64,000 nt of DNA from G963674665 sp964609625 (GCA_964609625.1 CAZSRS010000003.1:124001-188000); one strand, 5' to 3'; positions 49,988 through 60,105 are shown, counted from the stretch's first letter. A program made the numbers and translations. Notes: generated from the sequence alone by a model not told the origin.

Positions 49988-52345
49988 CTAGAAAAAGTTC
50001 ACGTTCATGAGGCTGAACCACGCTTCCACGCGGTTCTCCAGGGGGGTGGCCGTGCCGGAAACGGTGATGCCGAAGCACTGGTGATTGTAGCTCAGGGAGA
50101 GGGAGGTTTCGAGGTCCTTTTCCTTCTGGATGTCCGTGCGGTAGCCGGCTCCCACGCTCAGCCCTCCGAACAGGGCGAGTTCCAAGGCCAGATCCAGGAC
50201 ATTCATGTCGCCGTAGAGGTTCCCATTCCGATCCAGCCGTTTGTACTCGCGGACAGAGTTCTGGAAGTCGAGTCCCACGGAGGTGGTGACCCAGTCCGGG
50301 ATTCCCAGCGTCAGGGTGTGTGAGTGCTCAGTGATCTCAACGAGATAGGGTGAAATCCAGGTCTTCTGATTCAGGCTGGCCCAGGGGGTGAGCCGCAGCG
50401 TCGTGTCGGCCAGGAAATCCGAGAAGGGGCGGCGGGAGTAGGTGCCGACCAAGTCCGTACGGTAGGACTCGGCAATGTCGTAGCTGTGCGCAACGCGCAT
50501 GCTGAGAAAATCGAGGTAATCAACCGAGATGTTGGGTTGCGGGTCATCCTCGGTGCCCATGACCACGCTTTCTCGCTTGCGGGTCAGGACGTTGGTCACC
50601 GAGACCGTGACTTGGTTGATTTCGTCGATGCGGTCCTGGAAGTCGTAATACGGGTTTCCGCGCTGCCTGACGTCCGGAAGGCGCTTGTACTCGACGCGGG
50701 GCTGGATGCTGTGCTTGAGTTTGGTCCACTGGCTGTCGCCCAGGTTGGCCAGGGTGGCCTTCAGGGGCTCCACGCCGAACTCGAAGACACGGAAGACCTC
50801 GCTGTCGGCCTTGACGTTGATTTCCACCATCTCGCGACTGGAGTGGTCTGCCTTGCGCTCGAAGTAGCGCGGATTTGGATTGAACTCGTGGTGATCCGTG
50901 GAGTAGAGCGATTGGCGGTAGCCGATGCTGGTGATGATGGACCCATAGTCCGAGATCAGAGGCACGCTCAGAGTCGGATTGAAGAACAGGCGCCCGCCGG
51001 TGGAGCCGACGTTGCGACGGTAGTTGGTGCCCACGGTCTCCAGGTCGAACTCCAGAGGCAGGTACTCCAGGCCCGGGATGCGGTTCTTGTACACATAGGC
51101 CGAGAACTCGGGCAGTTTCTGGAGTTGGGGTGCGTTTTCCAACGAGAGGTTGCCGTGGCCGTATTCCACGGGCTGGGTGTACTGGACCATGGAGGCCAGC
51201 AAGCCGCGGTCAAAGGACTTGGAAACCAACAAGGTGCTCACGCGGTCCTGGTCGATTTCATTGATGGAGCGGCGGAACTCGTCTTCCATCACCTTCTTGC
51301 TGTGCCTGTAGCCCGAAAGACCGCTCTTGAACTCGCGCAGGTAGTTCTGGTCCGAAACAAAGTCCAGGTCCAGCTTCACGTCCAGGTCAAGGCCTGGGAT
51401 GGTGGCATTGAGCATGGAGCGCAGCCAGAAACGGTCGTGGTTGGTGCGGATGAGCCCGTCCTGGTTCAGGGGTGACGGTTCCTGGGACTCGCGGCTCACC
51501 GCGACGTTGTCGTACATGTAGTCGAAACGCCAAAAGCCCTTGGCCTTGAACAAGTCCCAATTGTGGCGGTACTCCACGCCCTGCATGAAGCCACGGGCCG
51601 AGTGCAGGTTCTCGTACAGGGTGATGTCGTTTTCTTCGTCGAGCACGACATAGATGGGGACGTTGACCTGCGCGCCCATGCGGTTGCTGTAGCCCACGCC
51701 CGGCATGAGCAGGCCGCTTGTGCGTTCCTTGGTGCTCATGGACAGGATGGGGGAGTACAGGACCGGCGTGTCCTTGATGTTGAAGCGAGCGTTCTTAAGC
51801 TTGGCCTTGCCGTCGATATTCACCGTGCCTTCGTCGGCCTCGAAGGACCAGGCGGGGACGTCACCGTCGCAGGCGGTGACCTTGGCTTCCTTGAACGAAT
51901 AGACATCGCCGGCCTGTTTTTGCATATAGGAGCCGGTGAAGTAGACGTGGGGCTTGGCCAGGAAGACGCGGCCGTTCTTCAGCCAGCCGACCTGCTGGTT
52001 CAGGTCGAATTCCGCCTCCTCGGCCTCCATCTCGTCGCCCCCCAGCCCGGCGCGCACGTTACCCTTGAGATAGACCCAGTGGGTATTGCGGTGATAGCGG
52101 GCGAAGTCGGCCTTGAGATAGTTTCCTTCCTGCCGGAGCACGACATCGCCGGAGGCTTCGACGATCTCCCCGTCCTGGAGGCTGACGGCCCTGTCGGCCT
52201 CGATGTTCCAGATGGTGTCGGGTTGCAGCTTTCCCAGTAGTTCCTCGTTCTCCATCGCGGATACAGGGGAGGGCAGGAATGTCGAGAGCAGCAGGAGCAG
52301 CGCTGCAAAAACGGCATGGAAAAGGGGTGAGGCGGGTCTGAGCAT
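49988..52345 (-). CDS. lptD: LPS-assembly protein LptD (OstA/Imp)
   Basis: 785 aa outer-membrane beta-barrel that inserts lipopolysaccharide into the outer leaflet. A signal peptide (about residues 1-30) is followed by the OstA beta-jellyroll (EADRAVSLQDGEIVEASGDVVLRQ at about 48-70) and the barrel, with alternating aromatic strands and the terminal aromatic (NVNFF) used for barrel assembly. AAGGA precedes the ATG at 52345; the longer frame reads through the divergent promoter region. Divergent from alr. Confidence 0.92.
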   Translation of the reverse strand: MLRPASPLFHAVFAALLLLLSTFLPSPVSAMENEELLGKLQPDTIWNIEADRAVSLQDGEIVEASGDVVLRQEGNYLKADFARYHRNTHWVYLKGNVRAGLGGDEMEAEEAEFDLNQQVGWLKNGRVFLAKPHVYFTGSYMQKQAGDVYSFKEAKVTACDGDVPAWSFEADEGTVNIDGKAKLKNARFNIKDTPVLYSPILSMSTKERTSGLLMPGVGYSNRMGAQVNVPIYVVLDEENDITLYENLHSARGFMQGVEYRHNWDLFKAKGFWRFDYMYDNVAVSRESQEPSPLNQDGLIRTNHDRFWLRSMLNATIPGLDLDVKLDLDFVSDQNYLREFKSGLSGYRHSKKVMEDEFRRSINEIDQDRVSTLLVSKSFDRGLLASMVQYTQPVEYGHGNLSLENAPQLQKLPEFSAYVYKNRIPGLEYLPLEFDLETVGTNYRRNVGSTGGRLFFNPTLSVPLISDYGSIITSIGYRQSLYSTDHHEFNPNPRYFERKADHSSREMVEINVKADSEVFRVFEFGVEPLKATLANLGDSQWTKLKHSIQPRVEYKRLPDVRQRGNPYYDFQDRIDEINQVTVSVTNVLTRKRESVVMGTEDDPQPNISVDYLDFLSMRVAHSYDIAESYRTDLVGTYSRRPFSDFLADTTLRLTPWASLNQKTWISPYLVEITEHSHTLTLGIPDWVTTSVGLDFQNSVREYKRLDRNGNLYGDMNVLDLALELALFGGLSVGAGYRTDIQKEKDLETSLSLSYNHQCFGITVSGTATPLENRVEAWFSLMNVNFF

Positions 52346-52460
52346 GTGCGGTCCTTGATTTCCCATGGCTCCCGGTGTAATCGCCCATAAGCGTGCAACT
52401 GGGCCGTCAAGCGGCGGTGAGTGAAAATTTTCTACCACGTTCGAATGCGCATAACAAGAC

Positions 52461-52490
52461 TTGACTGTTTTTTTAACTCACTGAAATAAT
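52461..52490 (+). promoter_or_regulatory. Sigma-70 type promoter of alr
   Basis: TTGACT at 52461-52466 and AATAAT at 52485-52490 with an 18-base spacer, about 27 bases before the alr start, inside an AT-rich stretch that contrasts with the GC-rich genes on both sides. Confidence 0.55.
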
Positions 52491-52516
52491 AAGCTTCACC
52501 TCTTTTTCACGAGGGA

Positions 52517-53659
52517 ATGATGAGCATCGGTTACAATTTGCTGCGCGTGGAAATCGACATCGACGCATTGGTCCACAACTACAGGCTGTTGGACCGCATC
52601 GGCGGCAACGCCGTCCCAGTCGTCAAATCCGATGCCTACGGCCATGGACTGCGCCGGACGTCCCTGGCCCTGGAGCGTGCCGGGGCCGGGACCCTGGCCG
52701 TGGGTACGGTGTCGGAAGCCGTGGCCCTGCGCCGATACGGATACAGAGGGGAGATCCTCGCGCTGCTCGGTCCGCAGGACCAAGCGGACGACGCGGCGCT
52801 TTTCGACCAACGTATCACCCCCTTTCTCACTTCTTTCGAACAGTTGCACAGAATCGCCCCGAGGACCCGCGGGCAATCCCTGCCCGTGGCGCTGAAGTTC
52901 GACACAGGCATGGCGCGTCTGGGTTTCACCCTGGAGCAAACCTCGGCACTGGTGGAATTCTTCAGGCAGGAACCCGGACTCGACCTGTGCATGGTCGCCT
53001 CCCACCTCGCCACCGCGGACGAACCCGAACAGGCCGATTTCGTCCGTCTGCAAGGGGCGCGGTTTCGGGACATCTGCCAGGCCCTGGCGCCCTTGGACCC
53101 TTTTGACGCCTGCCTTGCCAATTCCGCGGGGCTGCTGGCCTTTCCCGAGCTGCGCTTGGACGCCCAGCGACCGGGCATCGCCCTGTACGGGGCCAATCCC
53201 TTCCACGGCTCGGGGTGGGAGGACCGTGGCTTGGGCCTGCGGCAGGCCATGCAGGTCAGCGCCCCGGTGTTGCAGGTACGCGACCTGGAAGCCGGGCAGA
53301 CCGTCAGCTACGGCAGGACCTTCACCGCCCCGGACAGGATGCGCATCGCCATCGTAGCCGCGGGCTACGCCGACGGCTACAGCCGCAAGCTCTCCTCAAG
53401 GCGGGGCGGCCCCGCCTGCATGCTCGTGCATGGCGTTCGCGCTCCGGTGGTGGGGCGGGTTTGCATGCAGATGACCGCGATTGACGTGAGTTCCGTGCCC
53501 GAAGTGCTCCCAGGCCAACGGGTCTGGCTCTTGGGCGGGGCTGGGGAGAACGCGGTTCGTTGCGAGGAACTCGCCGCCTGGTGGGGCACCATCCCCTATG
53601 AGGTGTTCTGCATCCTGGGGCTCAATCCACGGCAGGAACCGACCACGTTTCAGGAATAG
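52517..53659 (+). CDS. alr: Alanine racemase
   Basis: Pyridoxal-phosphate enzyme that makes D-alanine for peptidoglycan. 380 aa. The PLP lysine is Lys37 (VVKSDAYGHG); GMARLGF, NSAGLLAFPE, GYADGYSRKL and GRVCMQMTAID are family motifs. ATG 52517 is listed; the next in-frame ATG (52520) has a better distance to GAGGG. Its last 10 bases overlap the end of the converging gene at 53650. Confidence 0.95.
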   Translation: MMSIGYNLLRVEIDIDALVHNYRLLDRIGGNAVPVVKSDAYGHGLRRTSLALERAGAGTLAVGTVSEAVALRRYGYRGEILALLGPQDQADDAALFDQRITPFLTSFEQLHRIAPRTRGQSLPVALKFDTGMARLGFTLEQTSALVEFFRQEPGLDLCMVASHLATADEPEQADFVRLQGARFRDICQALAPLDPFDACLANSAGLLAFPELRLDAQRPGIALYGANPFHGSGWEDRGLGLRQAMQVSAPVLQVRDLEAGQTVSYGRTFTAPDRMRIAIVAAGYADGYSRKLSSRRGGPACMLVHGVRAPVVGRVCMQMTAIDVSSVPEVLPGQRVWLLGGAGENAVRCEELAAWWGTIPYEVFCILGLNPRQEPTTFQE

Positions 53660-54192
53660 CCCAGACAGCGCAAGCCCTTGTCCGAGAGGATCAGACCCTT
53701 GCGCTTCTTGCCCGAGCCCAGTTCGGCCTTGACGCGGATCACGAAACCGCGGGCAAAGAGGATGTTCAGGTCCCTGGCCGGGTACTCCGCCGTTTCGGTG
53801 TGCGGCATCAACCCACCGAAGCGATGGATCTTGGAGTAGTGGAGGATGTCGCTCATGATCTGCAACTGTTCCGGAGTGAGTTCGACGCATTCCGGCTTGA
53901 GCGATGTCAGCGCTTTCTTTCTGCGCACCTGCCCCTGTTCGTCGTCACCGACGTTTTCCAGGTCTTCGAGCGCCGCGCGCCCCTGTTCGGTGAGCTTGAG
54001 GAGCTGGCTCTCCTGGCCGCAGGAAAACGTGATGAACACGCGTTCCACCAAATTGGCTTGGATGAGTTCCTCCACTTTGAGCTCATCGTAGCACAGGGCC
54101 AATTTTGCCGGGAGCATGCCCCTGTAACGCTCGACCTCGGCAAAGCTCGCGATATCACTCAAAATTTCAGCATGTTGCTTGTCAAGATTCAT
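53650..54192 (-). CDS. Hypothetical protein with two winged-helix-like repeats
   Basis: 180 aa, soluble. Two related halves are visible: residues 8-75 (AEILSDIASFAEVERYRGML ... LTEQGRAAL) and 106-178 (LQIMSDILHYSKIHRFGGLM ... LSDKGLRCL), both ending like the wing of a winged-helix domain. A role in DNA binding is possible. Family not recognised. Its 3' end overlaps alr by 10 bases in the opposite direction. Confidence 0.75.
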   Translation of the reverse strand: MNLDKQHAEILSDIASFAEVERYRGMLPAKLALCYDELKVEELIQANLVERVFITFSCGQESQLLKLTEQGRAALEDLENVGDDEQGQVRRKKALTSLKPECVELTPEQLQIMSDILHYSKIHRFGGLMPHTETAEYPARDLNILFARGFVIRVKAELGSGKKRKGLILSDKGLRCLGYS

Positions 54193-54369
54193 GTTTCGAG
54201 AGTATGACGAAACCCAGGACTATGCAAGGGGCTTGTGGTCGTGGTGTCTTGTGGTCGTGGTGCCGGATGCGCCCTTCCCAGGGGGCACCCCCCTGTTTCG
54301 CGCCCTGCCAAAAAATGCTATACCGTAGCGGCAAGACAAGCCGCCGGAACATCGAGCACAAGGAACCGG

Positions 54370-55656
54370 ATGAACACCACCATGCGCACGCGATTCAAGG
54401 GCTGGTGCGAAGCACCTGGCCTGCGGGAACTCTGCCTCTGGGGCGGCCTGATGCTGGAGGCGTGCACCAGGGACAAACTCTTCCTGCGCGCCTCGGCCCT
54501 GACCTACACCACGGTGCTCTCCATCGTGCCCTTCCTGGCCGTGGCCTTTTCCGTCCTCAAGGGCTTCGGGTTCCAGAACACCGACTTCATCCGCGACCTG
54601 CTGCTGCGTCTGGCCGCGGAGCGGGAACAGGTGGTGGAGTACATCATCACCTACATCAACCAAACCAACGTGCGCACTCTCGGGGCCCTGGGCGTGGGCC
54701 TGCTGTTCCTCACCGTACTCTCCCTCATCTCCACCATCGAGAGCGCCCTGAACACCATCTGGGGCGTGGAGCGGGGACGCAGTCTGGGCCGCAAGATCAC
54801 GGACTACCTCTCTGCCACGCTCATCGTGCCGGTGCTCATGGTCACCGCGTTCAGCCTCTCCGCCACCTTGCAGAACAACGCCCTTGTCCAGAGGCTGCTG
54901 GAAAACGCGGTGCTCAACGTGCTCTACGTGGCGCTGCTCAAGCTCACACCGTATGTGATGATCTGGCTGGTGCTGCTGTTCATCTACAAGTTGCTGCCCA
55001 ACACCAAGGTGCGCTTCAACGTGGCTGTGCTGGGTGCCATGGTCACGGGACTGGTCTGGCAACTGGCGCAGTGGGCCTATATCAACTTCCAGATCGGCGC
55101 GGCAAAATACAACGCGATTTACGGCAGCTTCGCGCAGCTGCCCCTGTTCCTCATCTGGGTCTACTTGAGCTGGGTCATCGTGTTGCTGGGCGCGGAGCTG
55201 TGCTTTGTGCTGCAGAACCGCCGCTCTTTGGAGGCCGAAGCACGATTCGCGGCGGTGGATCCCGCGCGGAAAATCCGGCTGGGGCTGCACGCCCTGCTGC
55301 ACATCGGCCGGGGATTCATGGCCGGCTCCCCGCCGGCGGATATTGAAAAGTTGGCCAAGGACGCCGGGCTGCCGCTGATCGTGCTGCGCCCCATCCTCGC
55401 GGTGCTGGCCGAGGCCGGAATGCTGGTGCGGACGGAAGACCAGGAAGCCGAAACCTACGTTCTGGGGCGCGCTCCCGCGCGAATCCGAATCAAGGACGTC
55501 ATGGACACTTTCACGCGCGGCCGGGCCGTGGATCCGAACCCATGGACACACCCCCTGACGACCCTGGCCGAGAGAGAGCTGGAAGCCCTCGATCGATTGG
55601 TGGCGGAAAGCGAACACAACCTGGACCTCGAAGAACTGTTGCGTGATATGGACTGA
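54370..55656 (+). CDS. YihY/BrkB family membrane protein
   Basis: 428 aa. About six membrane helices in residues 40-280, with the family motifs RASALTYTTVLSIVPFLAV, NTIWGVERGRS, LYKLLPNTKVRF-like IYKLLPN, and YGSFAQLPLFLIWVYLSWVIVLLGAEL. The C-terminal 130 residues form a soluble winged-helix-like extension (DPARKIRLGLHALLHIGRGF) common in this family's long form. Often annotated ribonuclease BN, but that activity belongs to another protein. AAGGAACC precedes the ATG. Confidence 0.9.
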   Translation: MNTTMRTRFKGWCEAPGLRELCLWGGLMLEACTRDKLFLRASALTYTTVLSIVPFLAVAFSVLKGFGFQNTDFIRDLLLRLAAEREQVVEYIITYINQTNVRTLGALGVGLLFLTVLSLISTIESALNTIWGVERGRSLGRKITDYLSATLIVPVLMVTAFSLSATLQNNALVQRLLENAVLNVLYVALLKLTPYVMIWLVLLFIYKLLPNTKVRFNVAVLGAMVTGLVWQLAQWAYINFQIGAAKYNAIYGSFAQLPLFLIWVYLSWVIVLLGAELCFVLQNRRSLEAEARFAAVDPARKIRLGLHALLHIGRGFMAGSPPADIEKLAKDAGLPLIVLRPILAVLAEAGMLVRTEDQEAETYVLGRAPARIRIKDVMDTFTRGRAVDPNPWTHPLTTLAERELEALDRLVAESEHNLDLEELLRDMD

Positions 55657-55852
55657 CAAGGGCAGACGTCGGGTCTTGCTCCGGAGTAATGCTCCCAGGT
55701 TGGCATCGAAGCACGCAATTTGGCATCGCGCGGCAGGACGCGACGCCGCGAACAAACCCCGCTCAAGGCCGGCTAAACCATGTTTTCGACAGACAGAGGC
55801 AAAAACACTGGACATGTTATGCAACTTGGTATCGGGGAGGGGACAGGGGCAG

Positions 55853-57121
55853 TCAGCGTGACTTCTGCCGTACCCTGTAGAGCCGCACCAGTTCTTCCTT
55901 GCCCTTGAGGTGCAGAAGTTCGAGGGGTTCCAGGCCGGAAACGGCCGGAAGGGAGTCCAGCCTTTCCACCACCTCGTCGTACACTGCTTGACTGACAAGT
56001 ATTTCTCCTGGGCCGGCGACGGACTGGATGCGTTGCGCCAGATTCACGTTGCGGCCGATCACGGTGTAGCTGAGGTGCAGGTCCGACCCCACGTAGCCCG
56101 CCACCGCCTCGCCCACGTTCAACCCCACGGAAAGTTGCAGCCTGGGCCAGCCTTTGTCTTTGTGCAGGGTGTTGAATTCGGTCATGGCATCCTGCAGCCT
56201 GCACGCGGTGGCCAGGGCGCGCGGGGTATCGTCAGGGGCGGAGAGCGGTGCGCCGAAAAACGCCAGAAAGCCGTCTCCCAGTAGTTTGTCCAGAGTCCCG
56301 TCGTATTCAAAGACGATGGGTATGATGTAGGAGAAAAATGCGTTGAGAATGGTGACAACGGTTTCCTGGTTCAGACGTTCGGCTATCGCGGAGAAGTTGT
56401 CCATGTCCGCGAACATGACCGCCACCCTGGCCCTCTGCCCACCGGGGCGGATGTCCGCGCCCTGCATAATCTGCTGCGACACCTTGCTGGAGAAGAAACG
56501 CGAGAGCGTATACCGGCTGCGCTCCTCGTAGAGCATCTTGTCGTACACGGTGTACAGAACCACGAGGGTGGCGATCTGGTCTGCAATGAGGCTGAAAAAC
56601 GACGTTTCATGGCTTGAAAATGACGCGCCTTTCCTGTGGAGCAACAGAATGCCGAGCACGCGTTGGCTGTGCAGCAGAGGAATCGAGACGCGGTGCGACA
56701 CGCTATCATCGCCCTGGACTCCTGCTTCGGCAATGTCCATGGTCTCATGCACCAGCTTTCTGGTCTTGACGATCTTTTCGATCACTTCCCGCGTGAGTGG
56801 GCAGAGACACGGCAACGTCTTCGTGTCCGCGGCCTGGGAGTCGGCCAGCAGGGTCGCGGAGCCGCGCCCCTTTTCCAGGAGCAGCAACTGCGCTCGCAGT
56901 CCGGCGTCATGATGCACTATGGCCTTGAGTTGGCTGGTGATGACCGAAGTGCGATCCCCAAAATGTGACGAACGCAGAATGTCGTTCAGGGTCTTGATGA
57001 TGGAGATCTCGCGCAGTTTGTTCTCGTAATTGCTCTGCGCGGTCAGGAACTTGGACCTGAACATGTCCCGCTCCCTGACGAGAGCGGCATACTCCTCTGC
57101 TGCTTCCTGCTTATGATCCAT
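55853..57121 (-). CDS. Class III adenylate/guanylate cyclase with GAF domain
   Basis: About 422 aa. An N-terminal coiled coil (1-40), a GAF-like domain (about 45-195; SVSHRVSIPLLHSQRVLGILLLH), then a class III cyclase catalytic domain with both metal aspartates, VMFADMDNFSAIAE and DKLLGDGFLAFFG, and the transition-state region YTVIGRNVNLAQRIQ. A cAMP rather than cGMP product is likely but not certain. GGAG sits 6 bases before the ATG at 57121; a start eight codons earlier lacks one. Downstream of the HDOD and Ser/Thr kinase genes. Confidence 0.9.
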   Translation of the reverse strand: MDHKQEAAEEYAALVRERDMFRSKFLTAQSNYENKLREISIIKTLNDILRSSHFGDRTSVITSQLKAIVHHDAGLRAQLLLLEKGRGSATLLADSQAADTKTLPCLCPLTREVIEKIVKTRKLVHETMDIAEAGVQGDDSVSHRVSIPLLHSQRVLGILLLHRKGASFSSHETSFFSLIADQIATLVVLYTVYDKMLYEERSRYTLSRFFSSKVSQQIMQGADIRPGGQRARVAVMFADMDNFSAIAERLNQETVVTILNAFFSYIIPIVFEYDGTLDKLLGDGFLAFFGAPLSAPDDTPRALATACRLQDAMTEFNTLHKDKGWPRLQLSVGLNVGEAVAGYVGSDLHLSYTVIGRNVNLAQRIQSVAGPGEILVSQAVYDEVVERLDSLPAVSGLEPLELLHLKGKEELVRLYRVRQKSR

Positions 57122-57187
57122 GACCTGCTCCAGACCATACGCCATATCGTGAAGTGGCCACCATGATTCGCAACAACACTAAATACA

Positions 57188-59089
57188 TCAATACATATCC
57201 ATAATGCTGCTTGAATCCGAGATCATGTCGATAGCTATTGATTTCATGCCCTGTATCTTCTCCTTGGAAAGCCCCGTGAAATAATATGTGAGCATTTTCC
57301 ACTGCCCATATGAGAGGGAAGCAGGCTTGTAGATGCGGTCCTCCTGTACATCAGCCTCGTTGATCCCTAGATTGTAGAGGTAGTCCGCAAATCCAACCAG
57401 AGCGGGCATGCCTGTGTTGTGGGTCTCCTTGCTTGGGGCATGGTGATGCGCGATGCCCTCGATGACGATTTCAGGCAGATTCCATTTGCTGGCCATGATC
57501 TTGCCGACGGTGGCATGGCAAATGCCGAACGTCTCCATCTCCAATTCACAAGATTGGATATCGAACCGTGCTGCATTGGCCACAACGTTCTTGAACGCTT
57601 CAGGATGTTGTTCGGCAAAGAATATCTTGCCTATGTCGTGCAGCAAGGCCGTGGTGAATACCCATGACTGCTTCTTTGGCGAGTGCTTCTTGCAGATGCT
57701 GGCGGCCAGGAGCCCCGTGACGTAGGAATGGTGCCAGAGATACTTGGGGTTGAGTATCTTCGAGATCACGGAATTCTTCATGACCTTTGAGGCGGCCAGC
57801 CCCAGGACGATGTCCATGACGTCGTTGACTCCCAGAAGCACCACGGCCCGTCTGATGTCCACGACCTTGGCCGAGAAGCCGTAGAAGGGGGAATTCACCA
57901 CCTGGAGAAGTTTGGACGACAGGGCGGGGTCCATGGAAATGATATTGGCCAGTTGCTGTATGGAGACATGGGGATTGGAGGCCAATTCAAAAATCTGCAT
58001 GGCCATTCCCGGCAGAGTGGGCAGTGTCTGCGTGTTCTCCAATTTGCGCATGACCTCCATCGTGGAGCTCTTGCGCACCTCGAGTTCCTGGAAGAAAAGG
58101 GCCGGCTCCATGCATTCAGCCACGGCTGCCAGAGGATCGATGCCACACGGGGCCTCCGTGCGGAACCGTTCCATCAGATCCTCCGTCAACGGAGAATCAT
58201 AGGCCAGGCGAGAGAGAAAGTCGCGTTGTTCGGCTGCCTCGAGTCTGCGCAACGCGGCATACAGGACATCCGGCGGCAGTGTCGTGATCAGTTTTTGGAA
58301 CTGGCGGCCGTAGGCGTGGTGAAACACTTGGGCAAGATAACCGGCGTCCTGAATGCCGCTGGACGCCGTGGCAACCGCAACGCCCTGCCCTGCATCGGTC
58401 CTGCCCTTTTCCAGAGCAATTTCATGCGCCCTGCGTTTCTCCTCGGCCTTTCGCAGCAATCCACCCGTGCTCTTGCCTTCCATGGGAAAAACCGCATACC
58501 CGGCCGTGACCACGCCTTCGTTGCCCAGCATTTGTTCAAGCCGTTGCACGACCTTGTCCACGAGCACGTCCGCATGCTCATGGGCCGTGGTGAACCCCAA
58601 CACCGCAAGGCGGTTGTCGTCCAACCCCAGGACTGTATCGCTGAGTCGAAGATACTCCTCCATGTCCGCCGCAGGTTGCCCCAGGAGCGAATAATGCGCG
58701 GCCTCTTCGTCCTGATGGGGCTCGACATTGGCCAGGACGAGGACCAAGGTCGTCTTGGCGCGGTCCGCCTTGGCCAATTCGTGAGAAATACGGCGGAAAT
58801 CGGCATGGGCAACGGGAAACGGGTAATCCGTGGTGTCGAGCATCGGCTCCACCATGGCAAGGCAATCGAGGCGCAGCAATCGCCGCCGCAGATTCTCGGC
58901 CTCGGCGTGAGGCACTTGTGAAAGCACTATCCCAGGCCCTTTGCTTTTTATGAGCTTGAGCACCTTCTCCTTGGGCAGCATGAACTCGCCGCAAAGGATG
59001 CTGAGCACATCCCCGACGCGGCCGGCGGATTCAAGGCGCAGAAAAACCAGCCGGGAAACCTTGCTGGTCGATGCATTGGAGAAGTTCAT
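57188..59089 (-). CDS. HDOD domain protein with degenerate N-terminal GGDEF-like region
   Basis: 633 aa. Residues about 345-545 are an HDOD domain (TLPTLPGMAMQIFELASNPHVS, KLLQVVNSPFYGFS), ending with an HD pair in LLHDIGKIFF that some HDOD proteins lack. The N-terminal part (1-330) includes a stretch (TTLVLVLANVEPHQDEEAAHY, VVTAGYAVFPMEGKSTGGLL) reminiscent of a GGDEF fold without its signature residues. Start overlaps the stop of the kinase gene by four bases. Likely a signalling scaffold; no enzymatic activity can be asserted. Confidence 0.85.
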   Translation of the reverse strand: MNFSNASTSKVSRLVFLRLESAGRVGDVLSILCGEFMLPKEKVLKLIKSKGPGIVLSQVPHAEAENLRRRLLRLDCLAMVEPMLDTTDYPFPVAHADFRRISHELAKADRAKTTLVLVLANVEPHQDEEAAHYSLLGQPAADMEEYLRLSDTVLGLDDNRLAVLGFTTAHEHADVLVDKVVQRLEQMLGNEGVVTAGYAVFPMEGKSTGGLLRKAEEKRRAHEIALEKGRTDAGQGVAVATASSGIQDAGYLAQVFHHAYGRQFQKLITTLPPDVLYAALRRLEAAEQRDFLSRLAYDSPLTEDLMERFRTEAPCGIDPLAAVAECMEPALFFQELEVRKSSTMEVMRKLENTQTLPTLPGMAMQIFELASNPHVSIQQLANIISMDPALSSKLLQVVNSPFYGFSAKVVDIRRAVVLLGVNDVMDIVLGLAASKVMKNSVISKILNPKYLWHHSYVTGLLAASICKKHSPKKQSWVFTTALLHDIGKIFFAEQHPEAFKNVVANAARFDIQSCELEMETFGICHATVGKIMASKWNLPEIVIEGIAHHHAPSKETHNTGMPALVGFADYLYNLGINEADVQEDRIYKPASLSYGQWKMLTYYFTGLSKEKIQGMKSIAIDMISDSSSIMDMY

Positions 59090-60105
59090 CGAGACCGCCT
59101 TGGTTCAGAGCGATTGTCATTGCGACAACCCTTCCGTGCGAAATCGCCCGACCCTAAACAGCCCCGAGGGCTGCCCTTGGACAGTTCGTCCGCAAACGCT
59201 TCGAGTGCCATACGGACCTCTGCCGCCGATGCGTAGCGCGCCTTGGGATCGTGGGCCAACATCCGGAGCAGCACGGATTCCAGCCCCGCGTGCACGGGGT
59301 TGCTGAACCGCAGGTGTTCGCCGCGAAACCGACGCTCGATCATTTCCCTACGAGTCGTACTCTCGCGCTCAAAAGGCAGGGCCCCTTCCAACGCCTGAAA
59401 ACCCGTCATGCCCAGTGCATAGAGATCCAGGCCCCTGGCGCTCTCTGCATCGACCTTGGGGGTCTTGCACACCTCAGGGGGCATGTACGCCGGGGTCCCG
59501 GCCCTTGCCTTGGACATAAAGCTCTGTTCCAGCCTGAGTGCGATACCAAAATCGCTGATGTACGCAATGCCATCCTCGTCCAAGAGAATATTAGCCGGCT
59601 TGATGTCACGGTGCACCATGCCCTGCTCGTGGATCGACTCCAGTCCCGTGAGGCAGTCCAACAGCAGGTCGTACACCTGATCGACAGGCAGTGGAGCACG
59701 TTTCACCAAATCGGAGAGGGAGTGCGGGAAATAGTCCATCATCAACAGCAGCAGAGCCGATTCCTGAGTCGCTCCGAGACGACGGATAATCTGGAAGTTA
59801 TGGAGACAAACCAGATTCGGGCGATGAGCGAGTTCTATGAGTCGCGCGATCTCCTGGCCGGCGGAAAAAACCGCTCTGCTGACGCTCGCCTTGCCCCTGT
59901 ATCTGTCAATAGTTTCCGGGGTGACGGGAATTGCCTTGAGCACCGCCGGGGGCACCCCCACCTGCTCATCTTTCAGGATCGTGAAAACACACGCGAAACC
60001 ACCAGAGCCGATGAAACGATCGATCCGCCAGAAACCGAACAGAGGCTCCCTGGCCCGCAATTCGCGCAGGACAAACTTGACGCAGGAAGAATGAAACACG
60101 CTCAT
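59086..60105 (-). CDS. Hanks-type serine/threonine protein kinase
   Basis: 339 aa. Kinase subdomains present: Gly-rich loop GSGGFACVF (33-41), Lys57 in AVLKAIP, HRDIKPANILL (165-175) with catalytic Asp, DFG (185-187), and GTPAYMPPE. No transmembrane helix or sensor domain, so it is cytosolic. The C-terminal 30 residues are basic and Ser/Gly-rich. ATG 60105 has GGGGGG before it; an ATG eight codons earlier is less likely. First gene of kinase-HDOD-cyclase. Confidence 0.93.
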   Translation of the reverse strand: MSVFHSSCVKFVLRELRAREPLFGFWRIDRFIGSGGFACVFTILKDEQVGVPPAVLKAIPVTPETIDRYRGKASVSRAVFSAGQEIARLIELAHRPNLVCLHNFQIIRRLGATQESALLLLMMDYFPHSLSDLVKRAPLPVDQVYDLLLDCLTGLESIHEQGMVHRDIKPANILLDEDGIAYISDFGIALRLEQSFMSKARAGTPAYMPPEVCKTPKVDAESARGLDLYALGMTGFQALEGALPFERESTTRREMIERRFRGEHLRFSNPVHAGLESVLLRMLAHDPKARYASAAEVRMALEAFADELSKGSPRGCLGSGDFARKGCRNDNRSEPRRSR

